Shown in pieces: positions 28,104 to 36,349 of a DNA stretch of 64,000 bases. The stretch is from an uncultured bacterium (GTDB lineage: Bacteria; Muiribacteriota; Ozemobacteria; Ozemobacterales; Ozemobacteraceae). The notes below the pieces were generated by a model. That model had not been told where the DNA came from. It saw only the letters and a list, made by a program, of their open reading frames with translations, and searched no databases. The stretch is from assembly GCA_937949615.1 (NCBI GenBank), contig CALEDQ010000031.1:62001-126000 (forward strand), read 5' to 3'. Position numbers and translations under genes: made by a program. Positions within the stretch are counted from its first letter, which is position 1. Each line of letters starts with the position of its first letter.

Positions 28104-28112
28104 TGTTATGAT
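28104..28112 (+). promoter_or_regulatory. Extended -10 promoter at the DUF2877 gene
   Basis: TGT directly before TATGAT gives an extended -10 element. Only 8 bases separate it from the ATG at 28121 and no ribosome site is visible, so the transcript may start at the start codon (leaderless). No good -35 box is seen. Confidence 0.45.
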
Positions 28113-28120
28113 GGCGTTGT

Positions 28121-28972
28121 ATGAGCGTTAAAAATCGGTTTTTTGCAGAGGTTGAGGCTGTCGATCTGCAGCTTCTTCAATATTCAGGGGTAAACGGCAA
28201 ATATTCGGTGCGTCTGCGCAGCGAGAGCCGTATTGCCCTGTTGTCGCTTACCGGCAGAATGATCAATATCGTTTCGGCACCGCATGGCTGCGGGCCAGAT
28301 TTTATTCTCTGCAAGAAACTGCCGCCCCTTGACCAGGAAATTACTGAAGACGGCTGGATTTTCGAAGATACGAGTCTTACCATTCCGTTCATGACCCGCC
28401 TCGACCTTTCCAGGGCACCAAGCTTCGATTCCGATGCGCGCATCGGTATCCGGGATTTCCCTGGCCATATCCGCAGTCAGATCAACCGCCGGCTGCGCCA
28501 GCCTGACTGCGTTTTCCTCAAAGAGCTCGAGCAGCCTCTGGCGATCTTGTCACGCTCGATTCGTGAACACCTGATAGAATCGGCTGAGATTCCGGTCATT
28601 GGGGTTGCCGGTTTCGGGCCCGGGGAAGTGGCGGCCGGTGATGCTGCCCTTTGCGGTATGCTGCTGACCACCCGCTGCTTTTCGTTTGGCGGGCGTTTCA
28701 GAATGTCGTGGTTTCAGAGGCTGGCGGTAGAGATCAGACGCTATCTGCACCGGTCCGGTACATGGGGTCGTAACTGGCTCAAGTATGCCATCGATGGGCG
28801 CATGACCGAGACACAACAGCAGTTTTTCAATGCCATGGCGCGCGATTTCGAGGGTGCCGGTGAAGTGATGGTCAAGCGCATTGCCGACGACGAAATGCTT
28901 AACGGCAAGGCATTCCTGGCCGGTGTCAACCTCAGTCTTGATATGATCCAGGCCGGTGTTTTTAATAAATAA
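28121..28972 (+). CDS. DUF2877 (AllH-like) protein
   Basis: The 283-residue protein has no signal peptide. The segment GVAGFGPGEVAAGDAALCG (about residues 160-178) resembles the glycine-rich GxGPGLTPSGDD core of the DUF2877 family, with the usual Thr-Pro replaced. The family includes AllH, implicated in oxamate carbamoyltransfer in anaerobic allantoin breakdown, but most members have no proven role. No purine-degradation partners (AllF, AllG, carbamate kinase) are in the window, so the pathway cannot be assigned. The gene is divergent from giant A and upstream of the flagellar operon, with an empty stretch after it. It may be leaderless. The family call rests on one motif and on length, so it is moderate. 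Confidence 0.55.
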   Translation: MSVKNRFFAEVEAVDLQLLQYSGVNGKYSVRLRSESRIALLSLTGRMINIVSAPHGCGPDFILCKKLPPLDQEITEDGWIFEDTSLTIPFMTRLDLSRAPSFDSDARIGIRDFPGHIRSQINRRLRQPDCVFLKELEQPLAILSRSIREHLIESAEIPVIGVAGFGPGEVAAGDAALCGMLLTTRCFSFGGRFRMSWFQRLAVEIRRYLHRSGTWGRNWLKYAIDGRMTETQQQFFNAMARDFEGAGEVMVKRIADDEMLNGKAFLAGVNLSLDMIQAGVFNK

Positions 28973-29136
28973 AATAGCCGGCTGAAACTTTACCTGATCA
29001 GGTTGAGTTCTTTTGTCGGTAATGTCTGTTTGCTCTGACGGGGTACCTCCGGGGTGCAAGACAATACTAATGATGATTAAAAGCAATAGAAAATAGATGA
29101 AAAAAAGTTAATTCGAGTCGGAATGTTCTAAAAATT

Positions 29137-29166
29137 TTGTTTAATCTGTCCAGGTTGGTCTAATAT
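29137..29166 (+). promoter_or_regulatory. Candidate sigma-70 promoter of the flaG-fliD operon
   Basis: TTGTTT (29137-29142), an 18-base spacer and TAATAT (29161-29166) stand about 370 bases before flaG. This would give a long leader that includes the small ORF and the GGA motifs. No GCCGATAA-type flagellar element was found here. Confidence 0.4.
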
Positions 29167-29263
29167 GTTAAATATCGCCCATTACCTGAGAGTGGTTTAT
29201 GACGATAAGTAGTATAAGGATAGGAGGAAAGTGTGTCTGTTTGCGTTTTGCACTTTTCTCCGG

Positions 29264-29294
29264 CAAGGATGCGCCCTGGCAAGATTCAAGGAGG
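29264..29294 (+). promoter_or_regulatory. Possible CsrA-binding leader
   Basis: CAAGGATG (29264-29271) and CAAGGAGG (29287-29294) resemble the CsrA core motif CARGGAUG and lie 15 bases apart. The second overlaps the ribosome site of the small ORF at 29303, a layout like that of CsrA-regulated flagellin leaders. There is no csrA or fliW gene in the window, so this is a hypothesis. Confidence 0.3.
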
Positions 29295-29302
29295 AATCTG
29301 AC

Positions 29303-29500
29303 ATGCAGCATTTTCTTCTGGCAGACAAAAATAACTTGAACAAACAGAGAAAAATGGCAGGTGGCGAGACATTTTCTTCTCGCGACTGGTTCTGGTATGC
29401 CTGTGTAGCCGGCAATCCCGGAAACATGCTGCAACCGCATCACCCGAAGTTTAAAAATGACAATTCTGATCTGAACCTGTATTCCAGGATTCAGGTCTGA
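29303..29500 (+). CDS. Small hypothetical protein upstream of flaG
   Basis: A 65-codon frame starts at an ATG preceded by a near-perfect AAGGAGGA ribosome site at 7-base spacing, unusually good for a chance ORF. The product has no signal peptide. It contains a central aromatic patch (DWFWYACV) and a polar C-terminus. A GTG at 29231 in the same frame also has AGGAGG but only about 3 bases away. It may be a small protein or a leader ORF controlling flaG. No family is recognised and codon evidence is too short to decide. Confidence 0.4.
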   Translation: MQHFLLADKNNLNKQRKMAGGETFSSRDWFWYACVAGNPGNMLQPHHPKFKNDNSDLNLYSRIQV

Positions 29501-29539
29501 TGTACTGTTCTCTAGTATGTAGAAAGGAGCGTGGAATTA

Positions 29540-29917
29540 ATGGAAATCGGAAATATCAAACCAATTCTTGAACCACAGCCTAATCAGACGTCGGCCACCA
29601 ATGGCACCCGTCCTGTTGAAAACCCTGTGGCTGAGCAGACCGAACTTCCTGATGGCAAGGCGATGAAGGCTGCCAAGGAAAACAAGGAGAAAAATGAGGA
29701 AGAATTACGTGATGCGGTCGATAAGCTTAATAAGACTGCAGTGATTTTCGACAGATCGCTGCGGTTTCAGATTCATGATAAAACTCATCGCACCATGGTT
29801 TCTGTCGTAGATATCGTGCAGGATAAGGTTATCCGGCAGATTCCGACAGAAGAAGTTCTTGATCTTGTCGCAAAAATGGACGATTATCTCGGCCTGATAT
29901 TTGACAAGAAGGCATAA
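29540..29917 (+). CDS. flaG: FlaG family flagellar protein
   Basis: The protein has 125 residues from the ATG at 29540. A GTG 9 bases earlier is in frame, but it stands one base from the AAAGGAG ribosome site, so the ATG is preferred. A Pro/Asn/Gln-rich N-terminus and a charged helix (about 40-65) lead to the FlaG core. That core has RFQIHDKTHRTMVSVVDIVQ, then VIRQIPTEEVLDLVAKM and a Gly-Leu-Ile-Phe-Asp end. FlaG influences filament length and is commonly encoded beside fliD, as here (53 bases upstream of it). Confidence 0.88.
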   Translation: MEIGNIKPILEPQPNQTSATNGTRPVENPVAEQTELPDGKAMKAAKENKEKNEEELRDAVDKLNKTAVIFDRSLRFQIHDKTHRTMVSVVDIVQDKVIRQIPTEEVLDLVAKMDDYLGLIFDKKA

Positions 29918-29969
29918 GGAAACTGTTTAAAGAAAGTCGGCGACGCTGATTTTCGGCAGGAGGCACAGT

Positions 29970-32945
29970 ATGGTAGGCAGCATCAGTAGAAACTGGGTTG
30001 GCGGGCTTTCGAGCGGTCTCGATACTCAATCTTTGATCGATCAGTTGATCAAAGCCGAAAGCTTTTCCAAATATAGTCTTGAGAGAAAGCGCAATACCAT
30101 AACCTATCAGCGCGACATGCTTCAGGATGTCAACCTGAAGCTCTTTGACCTGCAGAATAAAGCAACCGACCTTACTTTCAGCAAAACTTTCAATTCAAAA
30201 AAGATCGATGCCAGCGATCCGCGTGTCGTCAATGCCCGTGCCTCTACCAGTGCGGCGATCGGCAGCTATACAGTTCATGTCAAGCAGCTGGCATCTTCTA
30301 CCACTGTAGCTTCAAAAGCCAAACTTGCCGGGTCTCTCGAACTCGGCCAGAATCTTGCTACCACTGATGCCATTGGCGGCAGCTCGACCACTCTCGATGC
30401 TCTCGGCGTCAACCCTGATAACCTTGAAGTGAGAATCGTGGGCGGTGGTTCGGGCACCTATACTCTTTCGCCAGGGGTGACCGGTGCGAACAGTGTCGAA
30501 GACATGGTGACGCTGATGAATGTCAGTATTGCCAACAAGCCTGAGCTTAAAGGCAAAGTCAATGTCGCTTTCGATGACAAAAACAACCGTCTTAAATTCA
30601 ATCTTCTCGATTCTAATCTCAAGCTTGAAATAGCTGATACGGGCACTTCAAACATTATTTCGTCGATGTTCGAGGCCGATGGGCAAATCGATCTTGATAA
30701 AGACGTGCCGGTGAAAGAGTCGGTTCTAAAACCGATCAGATCAGGGCTGAACGCCACGATTGCCGATCTCGGCATTACTCAGGGTACTTTTACCATAGAA
30801 AGAAGTGGCACCGGCACTCCTGAAACCTTTGACCTTTCAGCTCTTGCCCCGGGAACGACGGTTGCCGACCTTATCAAGCAGCTCAACAGCGAAATCGATA
30901 CCAAAGGCAGTCTGGTTAAAGGCGGCGTGCCAACCGGTAATCCCGCCGACCGACTTGTAGAATTCAGATTCGACGGGGCAAATGGCAAACTCAGACTGGT
31001 AAATACCAATTCTGCAGATGCCACTTCTTTTACCCTCGCAGATGGTACCGGCTCGCTGGCAGCCGACCTCTTTGGCGGGGCCAGTAAAACCTCTGCCAAT
31101 GACAAAGGCGAGAAGCTGATTAATGAGACTTTCTCCAAAACGATCAGTTCAGGCGTAATAACTATCGATGGAGTTCAGATCAACATCAATTCTCAGACTG
31201 ATGACCTGCAGGGGGTTCTTTCACGCATTACCGCTCAGACCGGGGTCAACGCCACCTACGATTCGGCGAAAGATGTTATTTCGTTTACCCGCAAAGATGG
31301 CAGTAATAACCCGATCGGCGTCGGGTCATCGACAGACAGCAGTAATTTCCTGCTGGTGACCGGCATGATTGCCGGCAGTCAAGCTTCGGCAGCACAGCTG
31401 TCCAGCTCTGGCAACCTCGGCAAGACACTGGCCCAGACAAGAGCCGGTACTATCGCCGGCGAATTTGGTGTGGGCGCCGGAACCCTCAGAGTAATGGTGA
31501 ATGGTCAGGCCAGCGATATAAATTATAATGGCACCGAAACTCTTCAGGACATTCTCGACAGTATCTCTGAAATTGAAGGTGTCGACAAAGCCTATTATGA
31601 TGCTTCAACGGGCAAAGTGAACATCGTTGGCAAAGAGAAGGGCTCTGATGCTACTCTTCAGATTCAGGATGCCGCCGGAACCCTCGGCGCTTCTCTGGGG
31701 CTGGCAGGCGGTTCGGTGAGTGGCCTCGATACAGGTTCGACTCTTGTCAGTTCCCGCCCGATTTCTGAAGTTAGAACTTCTTCACCTCTTAATCAGGCTG
31801 GTTTTGCCAACTCTGTTACTGCCGGCACTTTTTCCATCAATGGTGTGCAGTTTTATATCGGCAGCACATCGACAATGACACTTGATTCATTGATCAGCTC
31901 GATCAATTCGAATACCCAGGTCGGGGTTAAGGCCCATTATGACCAGACAAACGGGCAGTTCATTCTTACCTCGACCGAAACCGGTAACCGCGCAATTGCT
32001 CTGGGCTCCGCTTCCGACAGCAGCAACTTTCTCTCGGCAATGGGCCTGAATGGTGCGGTTCAGAATGTCGGCAAAAATGCCATTTACAGTGTCGATGGTG
32101 TCTTTGGTGGCGCCGATCAGGTCAGCCAGAGCAACAGCATTTCCGATGCAGTTGAAGGCGTTACCTTCGATCTGTATGATGTTACCGGGGCCTCGGGTTC
32201 GGTGGTTAACATCAACGCCGACACCGAAACCGCTTCGAAGGCGATCACCGATTTTGTCGACGCCTACAATGAAGTCACCAAACTGGTATATTCAAGACTG
32301 ACTGAAGAACGTAACTGGGAACTGACTGCTCTGACAGATGATGAAATCAAGGCGCTCGGAGATTCAGATCTCACAGCTTACGAAGATGCTTTTAAGGTTG
32401 GTCTTCTGTCGGGAGACAACACCCTGAGATCGGTGAGATCACAGATGCGCCTCGTGATGTCTTCAATAGTGCCTGGTGTCGACAAGCTTTTTGACAGCCT
32501 TTCAGACCTTGGCATTACCACGGGCACCATTGGTTCTGATTACAAAGACACTATGGTCGGTACTTTGAGTGTCAGCAACAAGGAAAAGCTTGAGCAGGCT
32601 CTGGCCGAGAACCCTGACAAGGTTGCCGCTCTGTTCAATCAGGACTCTACCGATACCAATAAAATGGGTATTGCCCGGCGTCTCAAGGCCACGCTCAATG
32701 AATTCACCAAGTCTGACGGTCTGCTTACCAAAAGGGTCGGTCGTTCCGGTGTCGCTTCAAACAGCGAAATGGACAAACAGATCGGTCTGATCAACAATCA
32801 GATTGCCGCTCAGGAGGAAAGACTGAAAAGCCGTGAAGAAGCCCTGCTTAAACAGTTTGCCAGTCTCGAGACCGCCATGTCGAACTATCAGTCGCAGGCT
32901 ACCGCTTTTTCAAATCAGCTTTCACAATTAAGCGGAAGCAAGTAA
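29970..32945 (+). CDS. fliD: Flagellar filament cap protein FliD, extra-long
   Basis: FliD caps the growing filament and helps flagellin fold. The FliD_N domain (about 8-108) begins at GLSSGLDTQSLIDQLIKAE, and FliD_C (about 693-975) holds SVDGVFGGADQVSQSNSI and the coiled C-terminus. The protein has 991 residues, whereas FliD is usually 450-700. The extra length is a run of about five FlgIN-like hook-protein repeats (near 148-230, 272-375, 396-470, 503-590, 620-690), each with an ING/IDG-type strand, a helix with I-x-x-I and a strand before a G-x-x pair. It lacks a signal peptide, as expected for flagellar export. The ribosome site AGGAGG stands 6 bases before the ATG. It follows flaG and precedes an unknown gene, maf and fliS. 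Confidence 0.93.
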   Translation: MVGSISRNWVGGLSSGLDTQSLIDQLIKAESFSKYSLERKRNTITYQRDMLQDVNLKLFDLQNKATDLTFSKTFNSKKIDASDPRVVNARASTSAAIGSYTVHVKQLASSTTVASKAKLAGSLELGQNLATTDAIGGSSTTLDALGVNPDNLEVRIVGGGSGTYTLSPGVTGANSVEDMVTLMNVSIANKPELKGKVNVAFDDKNNRLKFNLLDSNLKLEIADTGTSNIISSMFEADGQIDLDKDVPVKESVLKPIRSGLNATIADLGITQGTFTIERSGTGTPETFDLSALAPGTTVADLIKQLNSEIDTKGSLVKGGVPTGNPADRLVEFRFDGANGKLRLVNTNSADATSFTLADGTGSLAADLFGGASKTSANDKGEKLINETFSKTISSGVITIDGVQININSQTDDLQGVLSRITAQTGVNATYDSAKDVISFTRKDGSNNPIGVGSSTDSSNFLLVTGMIAGSQASAAQLSSSGNLGKTLAQTRAGTIAGEFGVGAGTLRVMVNGQASDINYNGTETLQDILDSISEIEGVDKAYYDASTGKVNIVGKEKGSDATLQIQDAAGTLGASLGLAGGSVSGLDTGSTLVSSRPISEVRTSSPLNQAGFANSVTAGTFSINGVQFYIGSTSTMTLDSLISSINSNTQVGVKAHYDQTNGQFILTSTETGNRAIALGSASDSSNFLSAMGLNGAVQNVGKNAIYSVDGVFGGADQVSQSNSISDAVEGVTFDLYDVTGASGSVVNINADTETASKAITDFVDAYNEVTKLVYSRLTEERNWELTALTDDEIKALGDSDLTAYEDAFKVGLLSGDNTLRSVRSQMRLVMSSIVPGVDKLFDSLSDLGITTGTIGSDYKDTMVGTLSVSNKEKLEQALAENPDKVAALFNQDSTDTNKMGIARRLKATLNEFTKSDGLLTKRVGRSGVASNSEMDKQIGLINNQIAAQEERLKSREEALLKQFASLETAMSNYQSQATAFSNQLSQLSGSK

Positions 32946-32984
32946 ACTAGACGCAGAATCCAGAAACAGGTTCGAGGTTTAACT

Positions 32985-33596
32985 TTGGAAATTTTACTTA
33001 ATGGTAACTCCCTCGAAGTAGAGGGTATAAATGCTGAAGTGACCGTACTTCAGCTGGTTAAAACTGTTGAAGAATCGCTTCAAGGCAGCGGTTCGTCGAT
33101 CGTTGAGCTGCTTCTCGACGGCACTTCTTATTGTCCGGATGAAACTGAGAAAATCGACGAACTCAAGGTCGTCGATTTTGCAAAGATCGAATTGATTGCT
33201 GCCTCAGCGATTGATATGATTCAGGCAGCCTTCGAAGACGGTGACGCCGGCATCACTCACCTTGAAGGTGTTGCGCAGCAGGCCTCTTCTGAACTGCGCA
33301 TTGGCAAAATTAAAAGCGCCATGGATCATTACATCGAATTTGTCGATGGCGTCGAATGGCTGGTTACCATGCTCAATAATGCTGATCGGGCCTTTGCCGC
33401 CAATATGGCCGAGTCTTCCGTCGAGTCTGAACGTCAGAGCCTTCTTGGCAGAATCAACGAACAGATGGCAGCGGTCAAATCGGCCCAGGAATCAGAAGAC
33501 TGGGTTGGCGTCGCTGACATTCTCGAATACGAATTTCCCGAGATTTTCTCAGATGCCCGCAAGCTTATCGAAACCATCCTGGGGAGCAGCAGCTGA
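32985..33596 (+). CDS. Unknown flagellar-operon protein, 203 aa
   Basis: No family is recognised. The start is a TTG with GAGGT 6-7 bases upstream; the encoded chain begins EILLNGNSLEVEG. Residues 1-75 look like short beta strands around one helix, as in a compact beta-grasp fold. Residues 75-203 are acidic and predicted helical, with a segment around DWVGVADILEYEFPEIF. There is no signal peptide or membrane segment. It sits between fliD (39 bases upstream) and the maf gene, whose ATG comes one base after its TGA. A role as a flagellar chaperone or Maf partner is possible from context only. The fold reading is by eye. Confidence 0.72.
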   Translation: MEILLNGNSLEVEGINAEVTVLQLVKTVEESLQGSGSSIVELLLDGTSYCPDETEKIDELKVVDFAKIELIAASAIDMIQAAFEDGDAGITHLEGVAQQASSELRIGKIKSAMDHYIEFVDGVEWLVTMLNNADRAFAANMAESSVESERQSLLGRINEQMAAVKSAQESEDWVGVADILEYEFPEIFSDARKLIETILGSSS

Positions 33597-33597
33597 A

Positions 33598-35538
33598 ATG
33601 AATGAAGAGCTGTTCAATAGAAACCTGAATGCCCTCCGTCGTCACCCCAATGTTTTTTCGGTGGTGGCAGCGGCTGCCCGTATCTGGCGTCAGGAAGTTT
33701 ATTCTGTCGAAACAGCGAAAAGCGGTCAGCCGACTCTGAGTTTCAGCGACGAAAACAAAAGACTGGTTTCTTATCACAGCCGCTATGACCCGGTTAAAGA
33801 GGCCGAAAAACAGGTTCAGGCGTCTTTTCAGGGGCAGACACATGCGATGTTGCTTGGCTTCGGTCTTGGCTACATGGCCGAAGTGCTGCTGAAAGAATTC
33901 AAGCAGAGAGTCAGCGGCCCGCAGCTTTTTGTCATCGAACCAGACGCCGGGGTGTTTATTGCTGCCCTGAAAAGCCGTGATCTGAGCAGACTCCTTCTTG
34001 ATGAACGCGTTGCTCTTGTGGTTGGCATGACGGCTGATGAAGTTGGCGATCTCTGGAGCGCCAGTCTCGACTGGACAGCCATGGAGCGCCTGGTCCTGAT
34101 CGATCACCCGCCTTCGGTTGGGCGTTTCAAGATATATTTTGAGAGGGTTATCGAAAAGATCCGCTATCTGTGCAACCGCTCTAAAGGCAATCTGGTAACT
34201 CTTATGCATGCCGGGTTCGAGTTTCATTCGAACTATTTCGCCAATCTGGCGGCCGGCTTTACTCTGCCAGGTGTTGAAAGGCTTTTTGACCGTTTTTCCG
34301 GCACCCCTGCCATAGTCGTTGCCGCCGGGCCGTCGCTTGATAAAAACATGCATCTTCTGGCGCAGGTTAAGGGTAAATTTCCGATCGTCGCTGTGGATAC
34401 CGCCCTCAGACAGCTGGTGGCAAACGGCATCAAGCCTGATATTGTCTGCGCTGCCGATCCGTCATACGAAAACTCACTCGATTTTGTCGGTGTCGAAAAC
34501 GAAACCGATGTGGTTCTGGCTGTCGAGCCGATGACTCATCCGGATATTTTTACCAGCTTCAGGGGGCCACTGATGCTGATGACTTTCGGTGGCGGCCTGC
34601 AACCGATCTGTAAAGATCTGCGCGAGCCGGTTGGCACCCTGGGCTGCTGGGGCTCGATCGCCACCACGGTTTTTGACCTGGTTCGTCGCATGGGGGCAGA
34701 TCCGATTGTTTTTGTCGGTCTCGACCTGTCTTTTCAGGATGGTCGCCTGCATGCCCGCGGCTCGTATTCTGACGACATCTTTTACGAAAAGGTGCATCAG
34801 TTTACGTCGATCGAGCATGAATCAGCCGAATACATCAATACCCGCGGCGCTGTTAAATTGGGGCGTGCCGATGGCTCGATTCTTTTTACCGATCAGAACA
34901 TGAAGCTCTATAAAGACTGGTTCGAAGACCAGTTTCGTCAGACAAGAGCAAAGGTTATCAACGCGACCGAGGGCGGTATCGTAGACAAATACGTCGAACT
35001 GATGCCGCTTGCCAGAGTGATCGAGACCTGGTCGCATAAGAGCGCGCCGGTGGCAGAAATACTCAGATTGGCTCTGGAAAAACCGGTTAAAGCTGATCGA
35101 CAAGCGCTGATCAATCGTCTCGGCCAGTTTCGCAAAACTATGAGCCAGAATCAGAGCGCTGCCCGCCGGGCTGTAGCCGTCTGCCGCAGACTGATAAGCA
35201 CATCGGCAGACTTGCCCGTTGACAGGCTCGATGGTAAGTCACGTGTTGAATTTTTTGACATTCTGCAGCTGCACGACCAGATCTGCAGCGACAAAGATCT
35301 TTTTCCGTGGTTTTCGATACATCAGACACGTTATATAACTCGTCATACCATGGATGTGGTCAATCTCAGGGCTTCAGCAGCAACCACAGTTGGGCAGTGG
35401 ATGCGGCAGATAAGCGAATTTTTCGCAGCACTCGAAAGATTTCACGAATACCAGATCCCGTTGTTAGATAAGGCAGTAGAAGAATTGAACAGGCAAAACA
35501 AGTCGAAAACGGTTCCAGGGAGTCATTGCAATGAGTAA
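33598..35538 (+). CDS. Maf (motility-associated) glycosyltransferase, copy 1
   Basis: The protein has 646 residues from the ATG at 33598; upstream codons in the same frame overlap the preceding gene and are not coding. The N-terminal part has the nucleotide-fold segment LLGFGLGYMAEVLL. The core DUF115/MAF domain starts near residue 239 with VVAAGPSLDKN, the signature of Maf/MptE-like proteins. VGLDLSFQDGR and INATEGG follow. Maf proteins are glycosyltransferases that place pseudaminic or legionaminic acid on flagellin in the cytoplasm before export. A complete pseudaminic acid operon at 45276-51332 supplies the matching donor, and a second Maf gene follows it. This copy overlaps fliS by 8 bases, which implies translational coupling. 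Which of the two copies acts on flagellin cannot be told. Confidence 0.87.
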   Translation: MNEELFNRNLNALRRHPNVFSVVAAAARIWRQEVYSVETAKSGQPTLSFSDENKRLVSYHSRYDPVKEAEKQVQASFQGQTHAMLLGFGLGYMAEVLLKEFKQRVSGPQLFVIEPDAGVFIAALKSRDLSRLLLDERVALVVGMTADEVGDLWSASLDWTAMERLVLIDHPPSVGRFKIYFERVIEKIRYLCNRSKGNLVTLMHAGFEFHSNYFANLAAGFTLPGVERLFDRFSGTPAIVVAAGPSLDKNMHLLAQVKGKFPIVAVDTALRQLVANGIKPDIVCAADPSYENSLDFVGVENETDVVLAVEPMTHPDIFTSFRGPLMLMTFGGGLQPICKDLREPVGTLGCWGSIATTVFDLVRRMGADPIVFVGLDLSFQDGRLHARGSYSDDIFYEKVHQFTSIEHESAEYINTRGAVKLGRADGSILFTDQNMKLYKDWFEDQFRQTRAKVINATEGGIVDKYVELMPLARVIETWSHKSAPVAEILRLALEKPVKADRQALINRLGQFRKTMSQNQSAARRAVAVCRRLISTSADLPVDRLDGKSRVEFFDILQLHDQICSDKDLFPWFSIHQTRYITRHTMDVVNLRASAATTVGQWMRQISEFFAALERFHEYQIPLLDKAVEELNRQNKSKTVPGSHCNE

Positions 35539-35959
35539 TCCATACACCCAGAATACCGCTTATCGAAAGACTCAAATCGAAACGGCATCGCCTGAGACAC
35601 TGATTCTCATGCTCTACGACGGTGCTCTGCGTTTCATGAGTCAGGCAGAGATTGCCTTTGAAGAAAAGAATCTTGAACAGATCAGCAACCTGCTGTTGCG
35701 GGTTCAGGCCATTTTTGCCGAGCTGATGACTGCCCTCGATAAGGAAAAGGGCGGTGAAATCGCCGTTAACCTTGAACGATTGTATGTGTTCTTTCTTGAG
35801 AAACTCGGCGAGGCCAATGTTAAGAAAGACGTCAAGCCAATGCTGGAGATAAAGCCGCTGGTACAGAATCTGCGCAATACCTGGGAACAGGCAATGCAGA
35901 AGCATCAGACCTCTGCGCAGGTGGTACCACCACGGCCGCGATTGAACGTGGCAGTCTGA
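35531..35959 (+). CDS. fliS: Flagellar export chaperone FliS
   Basis: FliS binds the C-terminus of flagellin in the cytosol and keeps it unfolded for export. The 142-residue chain has the family start NPYTQNTAYRKTQIETASPE, then LMLYDGALRFM and YVFFLEKL. Near residue 100 it has LEIKPLVQNLRNTWEQA. A basic Pro-rich tail follows. The ATG overlaps the 3' end of the maf gene (stop at 35538), so it is probably translated by coupling. Flagellin itself is not in the window. Confidence 0.93.
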   Translation: MSNPYTQNTAYRKTQIETASPETLILMLYDGALRFMSQAEIAFEEKNLEQISNLLLRVQAIFAELMTALDKEKGGEIAVNLERLYVFFLEKLGEANVKKDVKPMLEIKPLVQNLRNTWEQAMQKHQTSAQVVPPRPRLNVAV

Positions 35960-35972
35960 CTAAGAAAGGCAG

Positions 35973-36158
35973 GTGAGTGCTTTGTCCGGAATCAGCGGTG
36001 TCAATGGTGCAGCTACAGCTGAATTGATGAAAATTCTCGAAGCCAACCAGCAGGCGACCATAGATCTTGCCGAAAAAATGGTTAAAGTAGCGGTTGGCGC
36101 AAAGGTTGCAGAATCTGAAGCAACCGGGCTGGGTGGGGCAATTGATCTCTATGCCTGA
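35973..36158 (+). CDS. Small helical protein, last gene of the flagellar operon
   Basis: This 61-residue protein is mostly one helix: ELMKILEANQQATIDLAEKM followed by a Val/Ala-rich part. It loosely resembles YjfB-like putative motility proteins (PF14070) in length and helix pattern, but the match is not strong. The start is a GTG 13 bases after fliS, with an AAAGG ribosome site 4 bases before it. A terminator follows at 36199. The function is unknown and a motility link is from position only. Confidence 0.55.
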   Translation: MSALSGISGVNGAATAELMKILEANQQATIDLAEKMVKVAVGAKVAESEATGLGGAIDLYA

Positions 36159-36198
36159 TTTTTATCTTTGTTTTAAGCCAGCTTTGCGGTAAAATGGG

Positions 36199-36236
36199 CC
36201 GGACGCCACTTTCGAGCGGTGTCCGGTTTCATTTTA
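36199..36236 (+). terminator. Terminator of the flagellar operon
   Basis: A 9-base stem (36199-36207 and 36218-36226, one G-T pair) with a 10-base loop is followed by TTTCATTTT. It lies 40 bases after the last small gene. Confidence 0.7.
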
Positions 36237-36349
36237 TACACTAGGTATTTTCTGGGGGCCATATCAGTACCGGAATCATTTTTTATGTCGATGGGCTGAA
36301 AAACCTGTATCGCCGGCAGGTAGATCTTTGCCGGCCGCTGGCAGAAGGT

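Larger units (their letters stand above)
28973..29302. other. Long intergenic stretch before the flaG operon
   Basis: These 330 bases hold no convincing gene. They contain a 12-base palindrome at about 29002, a candidate promoter at 29137-29166, and a leader with several GGA motifs (see the separate entry). A GTG at 29231 with AGGAGG just before it could start a longer version of the small ORF at 29303. Confidence 0.5.

Noticed and set aside
28973..29302. rRNA, tRNA or other structured RNA in the gap before flaG
   Set aside because: No cloverleaf or known RNA pattern was seen.
33241..33597. Upstream extension of the Maf frame
   Set aside because: It overlaps the 203-aa gene in another frame, and the conserved Maf start is at 33598.
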